Below, in pieces: positions 1 through 7,610 of a stretch of 13,172 nucleotides of DNA (its first letter is position 1; every line of letters starts with the position of its first letter). The stretch is from NCBI GenBank assembly GCA_903907185.1, contig CAIVND010000001.1:1-13172 (forward strand), in the 5' to 3' direction. A program made the translations under genes and the position numbers. Below the pieces are notes generated by a model. That model was not told where the DNA came from and made no database searches. It worked only from the letters and a program-made list of their open reading frames with translations. This DNA is from an uncultured Acidimicrobiaceae bacterium. Lineage in GTDB: Bacteria; Actinomycetota; Acidimicrobiia; Acidimicrobiales; Bog-793.

Positions 1-353
1 ACCCTTCCGTATCCAGGCTCATCGGCAAGTTCAACCAATCGCCCTCTTGCGCTCGACGTAACCCGCGCGGCATTCACCGCAGAATCGACCGCGGCCACAA
101 CGGCATCGGGTGTGAGTTCGACGGTCGCAGCAAACCCCATCGAGCCATCGATAACGACCCGAACTCCAACGCCGATCTCGACGTCATCGCTCGTTCCCTC
201 AACATCGGAGTCGCGCAATGAAAGGTACTGTTCGCGAATCTCCTCAACCCGGATCTCCGCATTGGTACAGCCAAACGCCTGCGCACGCTCAAGAGCGGCA
301 GCATCTAGTGCGTCGAGGGGCAGGCCAAGGAAGATCTCATCAAGCGCTGCCAC
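1..353 (-). CDS. tldD: TldD-type metalloprotease, N-terminal part (runs off the left edge)
   Basis: Only the first 117 codons are present. The protein reads VAALDEIFLGLPLDALDAAA, then an ALERAQAFGCTNAEIRVE stretch, then YLSLRDSDVEG, then EIGVGVRVVIDGSMGFAATV and LTPDAVVAAV. This is the N-terminal domain pattern of the TldD/PmbA family (RVE...SLRDG..EG......GVRVV.DG.WGFA....LT.E). TldD and its partner TldE/PmbA form a heterodimeric zinc protease that processes or degrades peptides; the HExxH-containing catalytic part would lie outside the window. The GTG at 353-351 is chosen because a GGGGTGAC ribosome-binding sequence lies just upstream and an in-frame TAA occurs a few codons further up. I prefer TldD to PmbA because of the VELADEP ending of the visible part, but one domain cannot settle it. 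The gene lies 102 bases downstream of the ABC operon on the same strand. Confidence 0.82.
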   Translation of the reverse strand, partial: MAALDEIFLGLPLDALDAAALERAQAFGCTNAEIRVEEIREQYLSLRDSDVEGTSDDVEIGVGVRVVIDGSMGFAATVELTPDAVVAAVDSAVNAARVTSSARGRLVELADEPGYGR

Positions 354-455
354 TACGTCACCCCATATCGTTGAACCGAATAATTACGATACAGGTCAAA
401 GACGAAAATCACGAAATGGCGCCACATTCGTCGAGATTGACGACCCCGTGGCCGA

Positions 456-2441
456 TCAGGAGGAGCTACTGAACTCGCTCGGTCGTTGTTCGCCCTGATG
501 ATTCGACCAGGTGGAGTACATCTCCGCATAGCGACCGTCTTTCGAGACCAACTCATCATGTGACCCGGACTCAACGATCTTGCCGTCGTCAACAACGATG
601 ATCCGATCGGCACGCATGGCGGTCGTCAAACGGTGTGCGATCAGAATGGCCGTACGTCCATCGAGAAGAAGATCGAGAGCCGTCTCAACCTTTCCCTCCG
701 ATTTGAGATCAAGGTTCGAGGTTGCCTCATCGAGAACGAGAACACGGGGACTGGCGATAAATGCACGTGCCAGTGCGATCAGCTGACGCTCACCAGAGGC
801 GAGCGACTGTCCACGCTCATGCACCTCGGTATCGATGCCATAGGGAAGTCGATCAATCAGGTCCTGCAGACCAACGGCGTTGATTGCAGCAAGCACCTCA
901 TCGTCGGTCGCTTCAGGTCGAGAGAACGCAACGTTGTCTCGAATGGAACCGGAGAAGAGAAACGCCTCCTGCGGAACGACGCCCAGTTGGCGACGCAATG
1001 AGTTCAACGTGACATCTTGCAGACGGTGGCCATCGATCCGGACGGTTCCCTCGGTTGGGTCATAGAACCGTGTCACCAGTTTGGCGATGGTTGATTTGCC
1101 TGCGCCGGTGGCACCGACAAAGGCGATGATCTCGCCAGCAGCGATGTGAAGGTTGACCCCCTCAAGCACTGGCACCTTCGGGTTATAACCAAAGGTCACG
1201 TCATCAAAGTCAATCTTTCCCTCAACCGGTGGAAGCTCATAGGCATCAGGTGACTCGGCAACTGAGGGAACCGTCTCAAGAAGGGTGCGGAGCTTGATCA
1301 CCGCAGCCTGTCCCTGCTGGTAGGTGTTGTAGAGCTGAACGATCTGCTGGATCGGCTGGAAGAACGATCCGAGGTACAAGATGAAAGCACTGAGCGTTCC
1401 AACCGAGAGATGACCATGGATGACCATGTCTCCACCGATCAAGAGCAACGCAAGCTGACCACCAAGACCAATGAAATCCGAGGAGGCAGTGTAAGCCGCC
1501 GTGACCTTCGCGCTCGTACGGTTTGCCTTGCGATATCGACCGACCACGTTGCGGTGGTGAATGACGTTGTTTTTCTGGCGGTTGTAGGCCGCCACGACTC
1601 GTACTCCTGAGAGACTCTCCGCGATATCGCCAATAACGGCGGCGAGCGTGTCTCGAACAAGCAGATAGGTCCGTGCCGAGGCGTTTCGGAACCACAGCGA
1701 AGTTGCGATCAGCATTGGAAGAACAAGGGCACAGGTGATCAGCGCAAGTTGAACATTAAAGACGAAAAGAAGGACGGTAACTACGACCATCGTCAGGCCC
1801 TGAATGCAGAACTGCGCGATGCCATCTTGAAGCAGGTTCTGAAGGACCTCGATATCCGAGGTCATCCGAGTCATGATGACACCGGCCTTCTCCTCGGTGA
1901 AGTAGTCGAGCGAAAGTCGCTGGATGTGCGTGAAGACCTTGACGCGGAGATCGTTCATCACATTTGCCGCTAATAGTCCCGTATTGCGGACGCGCTTGCG
2001 CTCCACCAGAACAGTAAGCAACACCGTAAGGATGTACGCGACACCCGTCGCGACGATGATGTTCAGGTGATGCGGCGAGTTTGTGCTCTTGCCAATTCCA
2101 TCATCGATGCCAATCTTGGTGAGAAAAGGTCCTGACTGAAACCCCAAAGTCTCAACGACCAGAAAGAACAAAGACCAGACTGCGATAGACCAACGCGCTC
2201 GGATCAATGACCAGAGTGTGAGGCGACCTGGATCTGGAGCAGTTGCAGTAAAGGTCGCCGACGGTAGTCCGTGATCTGGCTCGGTAGCTACGAGACTACT
2301 TACCGCCTCTCGGAGCTCCTCAGGGATTCCAGCGAATGGAGCTCCTCCCGGAGCAGCGCCGGGACCGACATTGCCCCCGAAGTTGCCTCCGACATTTCCA
2401 CGGATGCCCTCCCACATTCCACCACTGCCGCCGAAGCCCAT
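456..2441 (-). CDS. ABC exporter half-transporter, catalytic-Glu subunit of a heterodimeric pair
   Basis: A 661-residue type IV ABC exporter: six-helix membrane domain (about residues 80-370) followed by a nucleotide-binding domain (about 405-645). Visible motifs are Walker A GATGAGKST (443-451), Q-loop Q491 (VVPQEAFLF), Walker B VLVLDE with catalytic E572, and H-loop H603 (IAHRL). The signature motif is degenerate, LASGE (547-551) instead of LSGGQ. This is the complement of the upstream gene, which has LSGGQ but lacks the catalytic Glu, so the two products should form one heterodimer with one working and one crippled ATP site, as in TM287/288 or LmrCD. The first 40 residues are glycine-rich with a GNVGGNFGGNVG repeat, then a Pro/Ala linker. 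The ATG overlaps the upstream TAA by one base (TAATG), implying translational coupling. The substrate is unknown; the linked MarR suggests drug or toxic-compound export, which is inference. Confidence 0.93.
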   Translation of the reverse strand: MGFGGSGGMWEGIRGNVGGNFGGNVGPGAAPGGAPFAGIPEELREAVSSLVATEPDHGLPSATFTATAPDPGRLTLWSLIRARWSIAVWSLFFLVVETLGFQSGPFLTKIGIDDGIGKSTNSPHHLNIIVATGVAYILTVLLTVLVERKRVRNTGLLAANVMNDLRVKVFTHIQRLSLDYFTEEKAGVIMTRMTSDIEVLQNLLQDGIAQFCIQGLTMVVVTVLLFVFNVQLALITCALVLPMLIATSLWFRNASARTYLLVRDTLAAVIGDIAESLSGVRVVAAYNRQKNNVIHHRNVVGRYRKANRTSAKVTAAYTASSDFIGLGGQLALLLIGGDMVIHGHLSVGTLSAFILYLGSFFQPIQQIVQLYNTYQQGQAAVIKLRTLLETVPSVAESPDAYELPPVEGKIDFDDVTFGYNPKVPVLEGVNLHIAAGEIIAFVGATGAGKSTIAKLVTRFYDPTEGTVRIDGHRLQDVTLNSLRRQLGVVPQEAFLFSGSIRDNVAFSRPEATDDEVLAAINAVGLQDLIDRLPYGIDTEVHERGQSLASGERQLIALARAFIASPRVLVLDEATSNLDLKSEGKVETALDLLLDGRTAILIAHRLTTAMRADRIIVVDDGKIVESGSHDELVSKDGRYAEMYSTWSNHQGEQRPSEFSSSS

Positions 2442-4345
2442 TACAGATCTTCCATATCGTCATCGACTTCAATCTGTTCCTCTTCGACCACCCGTGCAAG
2501 TACCTCTGCGTAGCGGGGATCGTTCGCGAGGAGATGCTCGTGCGTGCCTGTTGCGATGACCGATCCGTTCTCTACCAGCACCACACGATCAGCCAAACTG
2601 ATGGTCGCGAGACGGTGAGCGATGATCATCGTGGTTCGGTTCGCGAGCAGGCGTCCAAGCGCATGGTGGATGCGTTGTTCAACCTGAACGTCAATTGCGC
2701 TCGTCGCATCGTCGAGAACCAAGATGGGTGGATTGAGCAGCAGGGTCCTTGCGATTGCGATGCGCTGACGCTGTCCACCAGAGAGTGTGTAACCCCGTTC
2801 ACCGACGACAGTGTCATAGCCGTCCGCGAGCCGAGCGATGAAACGGTTCGCGTCGGCGGCTTCGGCAGCGGCAATAACCTCCTCGATCGAGGCGTCCGGC
2901 TTGCCGTAGGCGATGTTGTCACGGATCGAGACGGAGAAGAGGAAGGGCTCGTCGAGCACGATACCAACGTTCGACCGAAGACTGGGGATGGTGTAGTCAC
3001 GGACATCAGTGCCATCGATCGTGATCGAACCGTCAGTGACGTCATAGGAGCGGTTCAACATTCTTGCAACTGTTGACTTTCCCGAACCCGTCCGACCGAC
3101 CAACGCAACGGTCTCGCCCTGAGCGATCTCTAGATCAAAGTGACGAAGCACCGGCGTGCCATCGGCATAGGTGAAGGTGACGTCATTAAAGCGGACTCGA
3201 CCCTGGCAGTTCACGAGATCAACTGCACCTGGGCGATCCACAATCTCTGCCTGATGATCAAGTACCTCAAAGATCCGCTTCGCGGATGCTGAGGCGCGCT
3301 GGCCGTTCATGATGACCATGCCGAGCTGGCGGAACGGAGGCTGGAAGAGCAGCATGTACGCCTGGAAGGTAACGAGTGTGCCGACCTGCATATGTCCGTG
3401 AATAACGAGGATGCCTCCGTACAACAAGATGATGGCAAGCCCAACGCGAGGGAGGTTCTCAAGTGTCGGTGCCCACGTCCCGCGAATGTTCGCATTCTTG
3501 ATATAGGCCCACTGCAGGCGATCTGCGGTACTCGCCAAAGCGGAGAGCTCTGGCTGTTCTGCTGCAAATGACTTCACAACTCGAACACCGCTGATGTTCT
3601 CTTCAACGATCGTCGCCACCTCTGCGAGACGGGCTTGGATCAGCCAAGAGACAGGAAACATCTTCTTGCGCATGACGACGCCGACAGCGACCGTTATAGG
3701 GAGCGAAAGAATCGTAACAAGGGTAAGCGGGACGTTGATCGTGAACATCTCCGCAAACGCGATCAGCACCACCGCGCATTGCACAAACACGGTCGGCGCC
3801 ATGACCAGGTACTGCTGCACCGCACGCACGTCGGAGTTGGCACGTGAGATGAGCTGACCGATCTGAACTGAGTCATAGAAGGGAAACGAGAGACCCATGT
3901 AGTGCTCATAGACGTTGTTACGAAGGTCATATTCAAACGAATATGCGGTGTTGAGAAGAAGGCGTCGGCCGGTATAGTTCGAAACCTCGCGAACGGCGAT
4001 CAGTACGCCAATAACGATCGCGAAGTGTGAGAGCGATACAAGGTGTGCATTCGATCCACTTGATCCCGGCAGAGCCTGGTTGATCGCTTGGCCAAGAATC
4101 CTTGGAATCTGCACCTGTGTAAGTAGTGCGATAAACGACATCACCATCGAGGTCATCCATACCCAGCGATGGGCACGCACAAGTGGCAGCGAGCGCTTGA
4201 TCCAAGACTTCGATTGATCGGGATCGATCGTGGCCTTTGGAGCATCAAAGAGCGAGATCTCCGCTATCGGCTCAAAATCTCGTTTTTCGAGATCGCTAAA
4301 AAGTTGCTCGTTGTTTGGTCCGGTCACGAGTCCTGACGGTCTCAT
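2441..4345 (-). CDS. ABC exporter half-transporter, degenerate-site subunit of a heterodimeric pair
   Basis: A 634-residue type IV ABC exporter. The membrane domain spans about residues 55-345 and the ATPase domain about 380-620. Motifs, numbered from the ATG at 4345: Walker A GRTGSGKST (417-425), intact signature LSGGQ (521-525), H-loop H577. The Walker B reads VLVLDD, with Asp546 in place of the catalytic Glu. The Q-loop glutamine is replaced by Asp465 (VLDEPFLF). Its own ATP site is therefore predicted to be non-hydrolytic, while its LSGGQ completes the active site of the downstream partner. Start choice: an in-frame TTG lies one codon earlier at 4348, but ATG 4345 shares its A with the marR stop (TGATG) and has AAGGGTCG about 7 bases upstream. 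The acidic C-terminus ends EVDDDMEDL. It is the second gene of the marR-abc-abc operon. Confidence 0.93.
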   Translation of the reverse strand: MRPSGLVTGPNNEQLFSDLEKRDFEPIAEISLFDAPKATIDPDQSKSWIKRSLPLVRAHRWVWMTSMVMSFIALLTQVQIPRILGQAINQALPGSSGSNAHLVSLSHFAIVIGVLIAVREVSNYTGRRLLLNTAYSFEYDLRNNVYEHYMGLSFPFYDSVQIGQLISRANSDVRAVQQYLVMAPTVFVQCAVVLIAFAEMFTINVPLTLVTILSLPITVAVGVVMRKKMFPVSWLIQARLAEVATIVEENISGVRVVKSFAAEQPELSALASTADRLQWAYIKNANIRGTWAPTLENLPRVGLAIILLYGGILVIHGHMQVGTLVTFQAYMLLFQPPFRQLGMVIMNGQRASASAKRIFEVLDHQAEIVDRPGAVDLVNCQGRVRFNDVTFTYADGTPVLRHFDLEIAQGETVALVGRTGSGKSTVARMLNRSYDVTDGSITIDGTDVRDYTIPSLRSNVGIVLDEPFLFSVSIRDNIAYGKPDASIEEVIAAAEAADANRFIARLADGYDTVVGERGYTLSGGQRQRIAIARTLLLNPPILVLDDATSAIDVQVEQRIHHALGRLLANRTTMIIAHRLATISLADRVVLVENGSVIATGTHEHLLANDPRYAEVLARVVEEEQIEVDDDMEDL

Positions 4346-4803
4346 CAACGACCCTTCGCAGCCCGGGACGCGAGTCGATCAATTCGCCGAGCATCGAGTG
4401 CGGCCTCCCAGAGCGGTAGATCTTCGATGAGTTTCGCGGCGCGCTCCTCATCGAGACGTCCTGCGATCGCCTGAAGCCGATCATTTACCGATGCATCTGC
4501 CTCAATAAGTACGCGACGCCCCTCCTCGGTCAGGTCGAGTGAGACCTTCCGACGGTCAAGATCCGACGGCGTACGGACGATCAGACCTCTATTTACAAGA
4601 CCGTCGACGACCGCGGTCACACTCGGAGCGCTCACCTCAAGTTTGCGTGCAAGCATTGTTGAAGCTTCGGCGCCATCAGCAAGCTGAAAGAGCATCCGGT
4701 ATTGGGCGGAGGTCAGCTCAACCCTGGCGAGCGCTGAGTCCACCTGCCGACCCAGTCGGGCTGCGGTGCGGCCGGGAGTTTCGAGAACAGGTTTATTGAT
4801 CAC
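4345..4803 (-). CDS. MarR-family transcriptional regulator
   Basis: A 152-residue winged-helix repressor-type protein. The DNA-binding domain covers about residues 30-95: LTSAQYRMLFQLADG, then STMLARKLEVSAPSVTAVVD as the helix-turn-helix, then NRGLIVRTPSDLDRRKVSLD forming the wing with the family's typical DxRRKxxxLT pattern (LTEEG follows). Helices at both ends would form the dimer interface. MarR proteins usually repress themselves and a neighbouring efflux or stress operon and release DNA on binding a small ligand. Here the stop overlaps the first ABC gene by one base, so co-expression with the exporter is near certain. The start is GTG 4803; no Shine-Dalgarno is visible, but a TAGTCT -10 box lies 6 bases upstream, which fits a leaderless transcript. 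The ligand cannot be read from sequence. Confidence 0.92.
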   Translation of the reverse strand: MINKPVLETPGRTAARLGRQVDSALARVELTSAQYRMLFQLADGAEASTMLARKLEVSAPSVTAVVDGLVNRGLIVRTPSDLDRRKVSLDLTEEGRRVLIEADASVNDRLQAIAGRLDEERAAKLIEDLPLWEAALDARRIDRLASRAAKGR

Positions 4804-4809
4804 ATATTT

Positions 4810-4837
4810 AGACTAGCAAACCATTATTTTGCCGCAA
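4810..4837 (-). promoter_or_regulatory. Candidate leaderless promoter of the marR-ABC operon
   Basis: On the minus strand TTGCGG (4837-4832) is followed by a 16-base spacer, TAGTCT (4815-4810), six bases (AAATAT) and then GTG at 4803. A -10 of the actinobacterial TANNNT form placed here puts the transcription start at or next to the start codon, and no ribosome-binding sequence is seen. The -35 match is moderate. The same TAGTCT-N6-GTG arrangement occurs before ctaB. Confidence 0.6.
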
Positions 4838-4843
4838 GGTAAT
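4823..4843. promoter_or_regulatory. Candidate MarR operator (imperfect palindrome)
   Basis: A 21-bp inverted repeat centred on base 4833: ATTA (4823-4826) and TTGC (4829-4832 with centre C at 4833) mirror GCAA (4834-4837 region) and TAAT (4840-4843). Eight of ten base pairs match. It covers the proposed -35 box of marR, where a bound repressor would block RNA polymerase. Size and position fit known MarR boxes. The octamer CCATTATT at its left edge recurs at 4850-4857, possibly a second half-site. Confidence 0.5.
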
Positions 4844-4894
4844 AGAACGCCATTATTGCGCGTAAAAGCAACTCCCAAGAGAGCCGATGCTCGA

Positions 4895-5245
4895 TCAGAT
4901 GACCTCTCCATCGGCACCGTCATCAGTGGTGACCACAAAGCCCTCGGCTGCCCATGCTCGCATACCGCCCGCCAAGTTGATCGTCGTATAACCCACGCCA
5001 GCAAGTGCACCGGCGGCTCGCGCGGAACGTCCACCACCACGACAGACACAGACAATGGGCTGACCGAGCGGGATCTCACCATAGCGATCCTCTAGTTCGC
5101 CGAGCGGAATGTGATGGGCGATAGCAGCGTGACCAGCCTCCCACTCATCATCTTCACGCACGTCAAGTAAGTAGGCGCCACCACTCAGCGCCTCGTTCGC
5201 CTCGCTCGGCGACATCTCCTCAAAGTTGCTTGCCTCTTCTGACAC
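4895..5245 (-). CDS. Single-domain rhodanese-like protein
   Basis: A 116-residue single rhodanese domain. It has the entry pattern MSPSEANEAL...AYLLDVREDDEWEAGH (residues 11-39), HHIPLGEL (44-51), and the active-site loop CRGGGRS with Cys68 and Arg73 after the beta strand PIVCV. AGALAGVGYTTINLAGGMRA and W follow, the usual C-terminal signature (L.GGM.AW). Such proteins carry a persulfide on the loop cysteine and move sulfane sulfur in thiosulfate detoxification, thiolation or cysteine metabolism; the acceptor is unknown. No signal peptide, so cytoplasmic. The GTG start at 5245 has a strong GGAGGA ribosome-binding site 4-5 bases upstream. It lies 91 bases upstream of marR on the same strand, but marR seems to have its own promoter, so operon membership is uncertain. 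A weak TATCCT -10 candidate lies at 5297-5292. Confidence 0.9.
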   Translation of the reverse strand: MSEEASNFEEMSPSEANEALSGGAYLLDVREDDEWEAGHAAIAHHIPLGELEDRYGEIPLGQPIVCVCRGGGRSARAAGALAGVGYTTINLAGGMRAWAAEGFVVTTDDGADGEVI

Positions 5246-5436
5246 GGCTCCTCCAACCTGTTCAGTGCATCGGCCATCGATCGCTCTTCGAAGGATAGTT
5301 CGTGGCCTTCATTCGATGATCAAGGCAGCCCTGAAAGACACGTAACGACGAAGGTCCGCTGCAGTGTGATGGCCTTTTTCATTTGCCTCCCGTTACGATC
5401 TGGGAGAGGAACCATCGATAGTTTGCTTTGTTCGCA

Positions 5437-5460
5437 GTGATAATCACCGGGTAGAGGAGG
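5437..5460 (+). promoter_or_regulatory. Candidate -10 region with palindrome, and ribosome-binding site of murT-gatD
   Basis: GATAAT at 5439-5444 could be the -10 box. It is embedded in a perfect 11-bp palindrome, GTGATAATCAC (5437-5447), which might be an operator. I see no convincing -35. AGGAGG at 5455-5460 is four bases from the TTG at 5465, decides that start codon, and would give a very short leader. The rest of the 219-bp divergent spacer (5246-5464) holds only a weak GC hairpin at 5351-5376. Confidence 0.4.
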
Positions 5461-5464
5461 GGCG

Positions 5465-7528
5465 TTGTCGAGGAGCCTCCCGCCATCTCGCGATGACCTT
5501 GGTCCTTTGACTCGGCTCCGAACAATCACAGCGGTGCGTGCAATGAGACTTACCGCTCAGCTCTCACGTCTGTCTGGCCGTGGTGAGGGATCGATTATTG
5601 GAGGGCGGGTTGGCCTCGCACTGTCTCCAGATCTTGTTGGTCGACTTGCCCACTCTCGGGAGATCGCCGTCATCAGCGGGACGAATGGAAAGACCACAAC
5701 AACAAGACTGCTGGTCGAGGCGCTTGGCGGTATAGAACAGGTGGCAACTTCGCCCGAGGGATCAAATATGCCGGCAGGTATCGCAACTGCTCTTGGGAGG
5801 AAACTCGACGCCCCTGCTGTATTGGAGATCGACGAGGGCTATCTACCAGGGATGCTCGTCGACCTGGATCCAAAGGTCGTCGTGTTATTGAATCTCTCCC
5901 GAGATCAGCTTGATCGCGTCGGTGAGGTTCGCATGATCGCGAGCCGATGGCGCGAGGCGATCAAGTCCACCTACGCGAGAGTCGTCGCCAACGCGGATGA
6001 TCCCCTTGTTGTCTTTGCCGCACAGCTTGCAGACAACGTTCGCTGGGTGGGGGCTGGCACCGCGTGGAACGACGATGCCTTCCACTGTCCCAACTGCGAT
6101 GGACGGATCATCTACGAACCGACGGGCTGGTCTTGCAGCTGCGGATTTTCACGTCCAACTCCATGTGTCGAGATCGATGGTGACATGCTGGTCTTCGAAG
6201 ATGCAACTGCTCTCAAACTCGAAACACTGCTCCCTGGACGTTTCAACCTTGCCAACCTCGCAATGGCCACGGTCGCAGCGGTCGAGATGGGCGTTGATCC
6301 TCTGATCGGTCTTGCGGCGATGTCGTCGCTCAATGAGGTCGCTGGTCGGTTCGCTCATTTCACCTTGGGCACGCTCAACCTGCGACTCCTGCTCGCCAAG
6401 AATCCCGCCGGTTGGTCCAGCCTGATCGGTCTCACTCGGGACAGCTCGGCTGATCTACTCATCGCGATCAACGCCCGGATTGCCGACGGGCACGATCCCT
6501 CATGGCTCTTTGATGTCCCCTTCGAACAACTGCAGGGCCGTAGCGTTGTTGTGTCCGGCGATCGTCGTTTCGATCTCGCGGTTCGGCTGCGCCATGCGGG
6601 CGTCGAACATCGGATCGGCGACCAGTCGCCATATATTGCGCTCGGAGAGTTCGATTCCGGTGAGGTCGATGTCATCGCGAACTACACCGCGTTTCAAGAT
6701 CTTCGGCGCGAACTTCAACAACCTCCGCAAAGAATACTGACCCACTCCTCCGGTCACGTGGTTGCAGGTGTGCCCGCGGCCATGGGAGAGCGAAATTCCA
6801 GTGGCGTGCGAACTGCACTTCGTATCGTGGTCGTCTATCCCGAGTTACTCGGCACCTACGGAGATTCTGGCAATGGCCTGATCTTGGCAAACCGGGCACG
6901 CTGGCGTGGAATTGACGCGGAGCTCGCCTTTGCCCGCGCCGATGAATCACTGCCCCTAAATGGCGACATCTACCTCATCGGGGGTGGCGAGGATGGGCCA
7001 CAGGTCCGGGCAGCAGAACAGCTCCGTTCGTCGAACTTCGCCAAGGTGGTCGACCAAGGGGCTGTGGTCTTTGCCGTCTGCGCCGGCTACCAGATCATCG
7101 GTCGATCATTTCCCGGAGCAGATGGCGTGACACACGAGGGACTCAATCTGCTCGACGTCATCACCGAGCGGACCAACTCGCCACGGGCGGTTGGGGAGCT
7201 CCTTGGCCACTGTCTTGCGAGCGAGTGGCCGCGTGATCTTGGTGCTTTGACAGGATTTGAGAACCATGCAAGTCACACCAAGATCGGTCCTGGAGCACGA
7301 CCGTTCATGCAGACGAAGTTCGGAGTTGGCAATGGAAGTGGCGGTTTCGATGGCGCCTACCACAACCGCGTCATCGGCACCTACCTGCACGGACCTGCAC
7401 TTGCCCGTAACCCCGCCTTGGCGGACCTGCTCCTTGGACTTATCCTCGACGAAGAGCTCTCGCCTCTTGATGACCGGGAGGAAAACCTGCTCCGGGCCGA
7501 GCGATTTGCCTCACTGGGCGTTCAGTGA
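5465..7528 (+). CDS. Fused lipid II D-glutamate amidotransferase, MurT-GatD in one chain
   Basis: This 687-residue ORF contains two complete proteins. Residues about 20-418 are MurT: the ATP-binding loop SGTNGKTTTT (71-80), a Mur-ligase centre (LEIDEGYLP, LLNLSRDQLDR), a four-cysteine zinc ribbon inserted in it (C208, C211, C224, C226), and the C-terminal DUF1727 region with NPAG (313-316), NARIADGHDPSWLFD (336-350) and NYTAF (406-410). After a linker of about 30 residues, about 452-662 are GatD: YGDSGN (465-470), the oxyanion/nucleophile segment VFAVCAGYQ with Cys539, and TYLHGP with His642. In Staphylococcus aureus and Streptococcus pneumoniae MurT and GatD are separate subunits that use glutamine and ATP to convert lipid II D-glutamate to D-isoglutamine at the cytoplasmic membrane face. 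The TTG start has AGGAGG four bases upstream; an ATG at 5543 is the alternative. No frameshift or internal stop is seen. Confidence 0.92.
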   Translation: MSRSLPPSRDDLGPLTRLRTITAVRAMRLTAQLSRLSGRGEGSIIGGRVGLALSPDLVGRLAHSREIAVISGTNGKTTTTRLLVEALGGIEQVATSPEGSNMPAGIATALGRKLDAPAVLEIDEGYLPGMLVDLDPKVVVLLNLSRDQLDRVGEVRMIASRWREAIKSTYARVVANADDPLVVFAAQLADNVRWVGAGTAWNDDAFHCPNCDGRIIYEPTGWSCSCGFSRPTPCVEIDGDMLVFEDATALKLETLLPGRFNLANLAMATVAAVEMGVDPLIGLAAMSSLNEVAGRFAHFTLGTLNLRLLLAKNPAGWSSLIGLTRDSSADLLIAINARIADGHDPSWLFDVPFEQLQGRSVVVSGDRRFDLAVRLRHAGVEHRIGDQSPYIALGEFDSGEVDVIANYTAFQDLRRELQQPPQRILTHSSGHVVAGVPAAMGERNSSGVRTALRIVVVYPELLGTYGDSGNGLILANRARWRGIDAELAFARADESLPLNGDIYLIGGGEDGPQVRAAEQLRSSNFAKVVDQGAVVFAVCAGYQIIGRSFPGADGVTHEGLNLLDVITERTNSPRAVGELLGHCLASEWPRDLGALTGFENHASHTKIGPGARPFMQTKFGVGNGSGGFDGAYHNRVIGTYLHGPALARNPALADLLLGLILDEELSPLDDREENLLRAERFASLGVQ

Positions 7529-7598
7529 CCAAGCCGTGTGAGTTCGACCGGAACGACGATTCACCAATCGGCGGAAAATGCGGGAAACGCAGCCGAAC

Positions 7599-7604
7599 TA
7601 GTCT
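7599..7604 (+). promoter_or_regulatory. Leaderless-type -10 box of ctaB
   Basis: TAGTCT stands six bases (CTTTTC) before the GTG start at 7611, with no Shine-Dalgarno sequence. Hexamer and spacing are identical to those before marR. No good -35 is visible. A small CGATT-CACC-AATCG hairpin lies upstream at 7557-7570. Confidence 0.55.
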
Positions 7605-7610
7605 CTTTTC

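Noticed and set aside
112..498. A 128-codon open frame on the plus strand.
   Set aside because: It is opposite the tldD start and the end of the ABC gene, Ser/Arg-rich, with no family signature; the minus-strand tldD frame is clearly the real one.
2336..3076. A 246-codon open frame on the plus strand.
   Set aside because: It lies entirely opposite the ABC genes, has no recognisable motif and an unnatural composition. It is an antisense shadow.
4883..4915. Inverted repeat GCCGATG/CATCGGC around the rhodanese stop.
   Set aside because: The loop is 19 bases and half the repeat is coding; no T-run follows directly, so it is not a convincing terminator.
5351..5378. Possible plus-strand terminator: AAGGTC/GGCCTT stem followed by a short T-run.
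   Set aside because: The stem has only 6 pairs with one wobble and a 14-base loop, and no plus-strand gene lies upstream; attenuation of murT-gatD is conceivable but unsupported.
7557..7570. CGATT-CACC-AATCG hairpin between murT-gatD and ctaB.
   Set aside because: A 5-bp AT-containing stem with no T-run; too weak to call a terminator.
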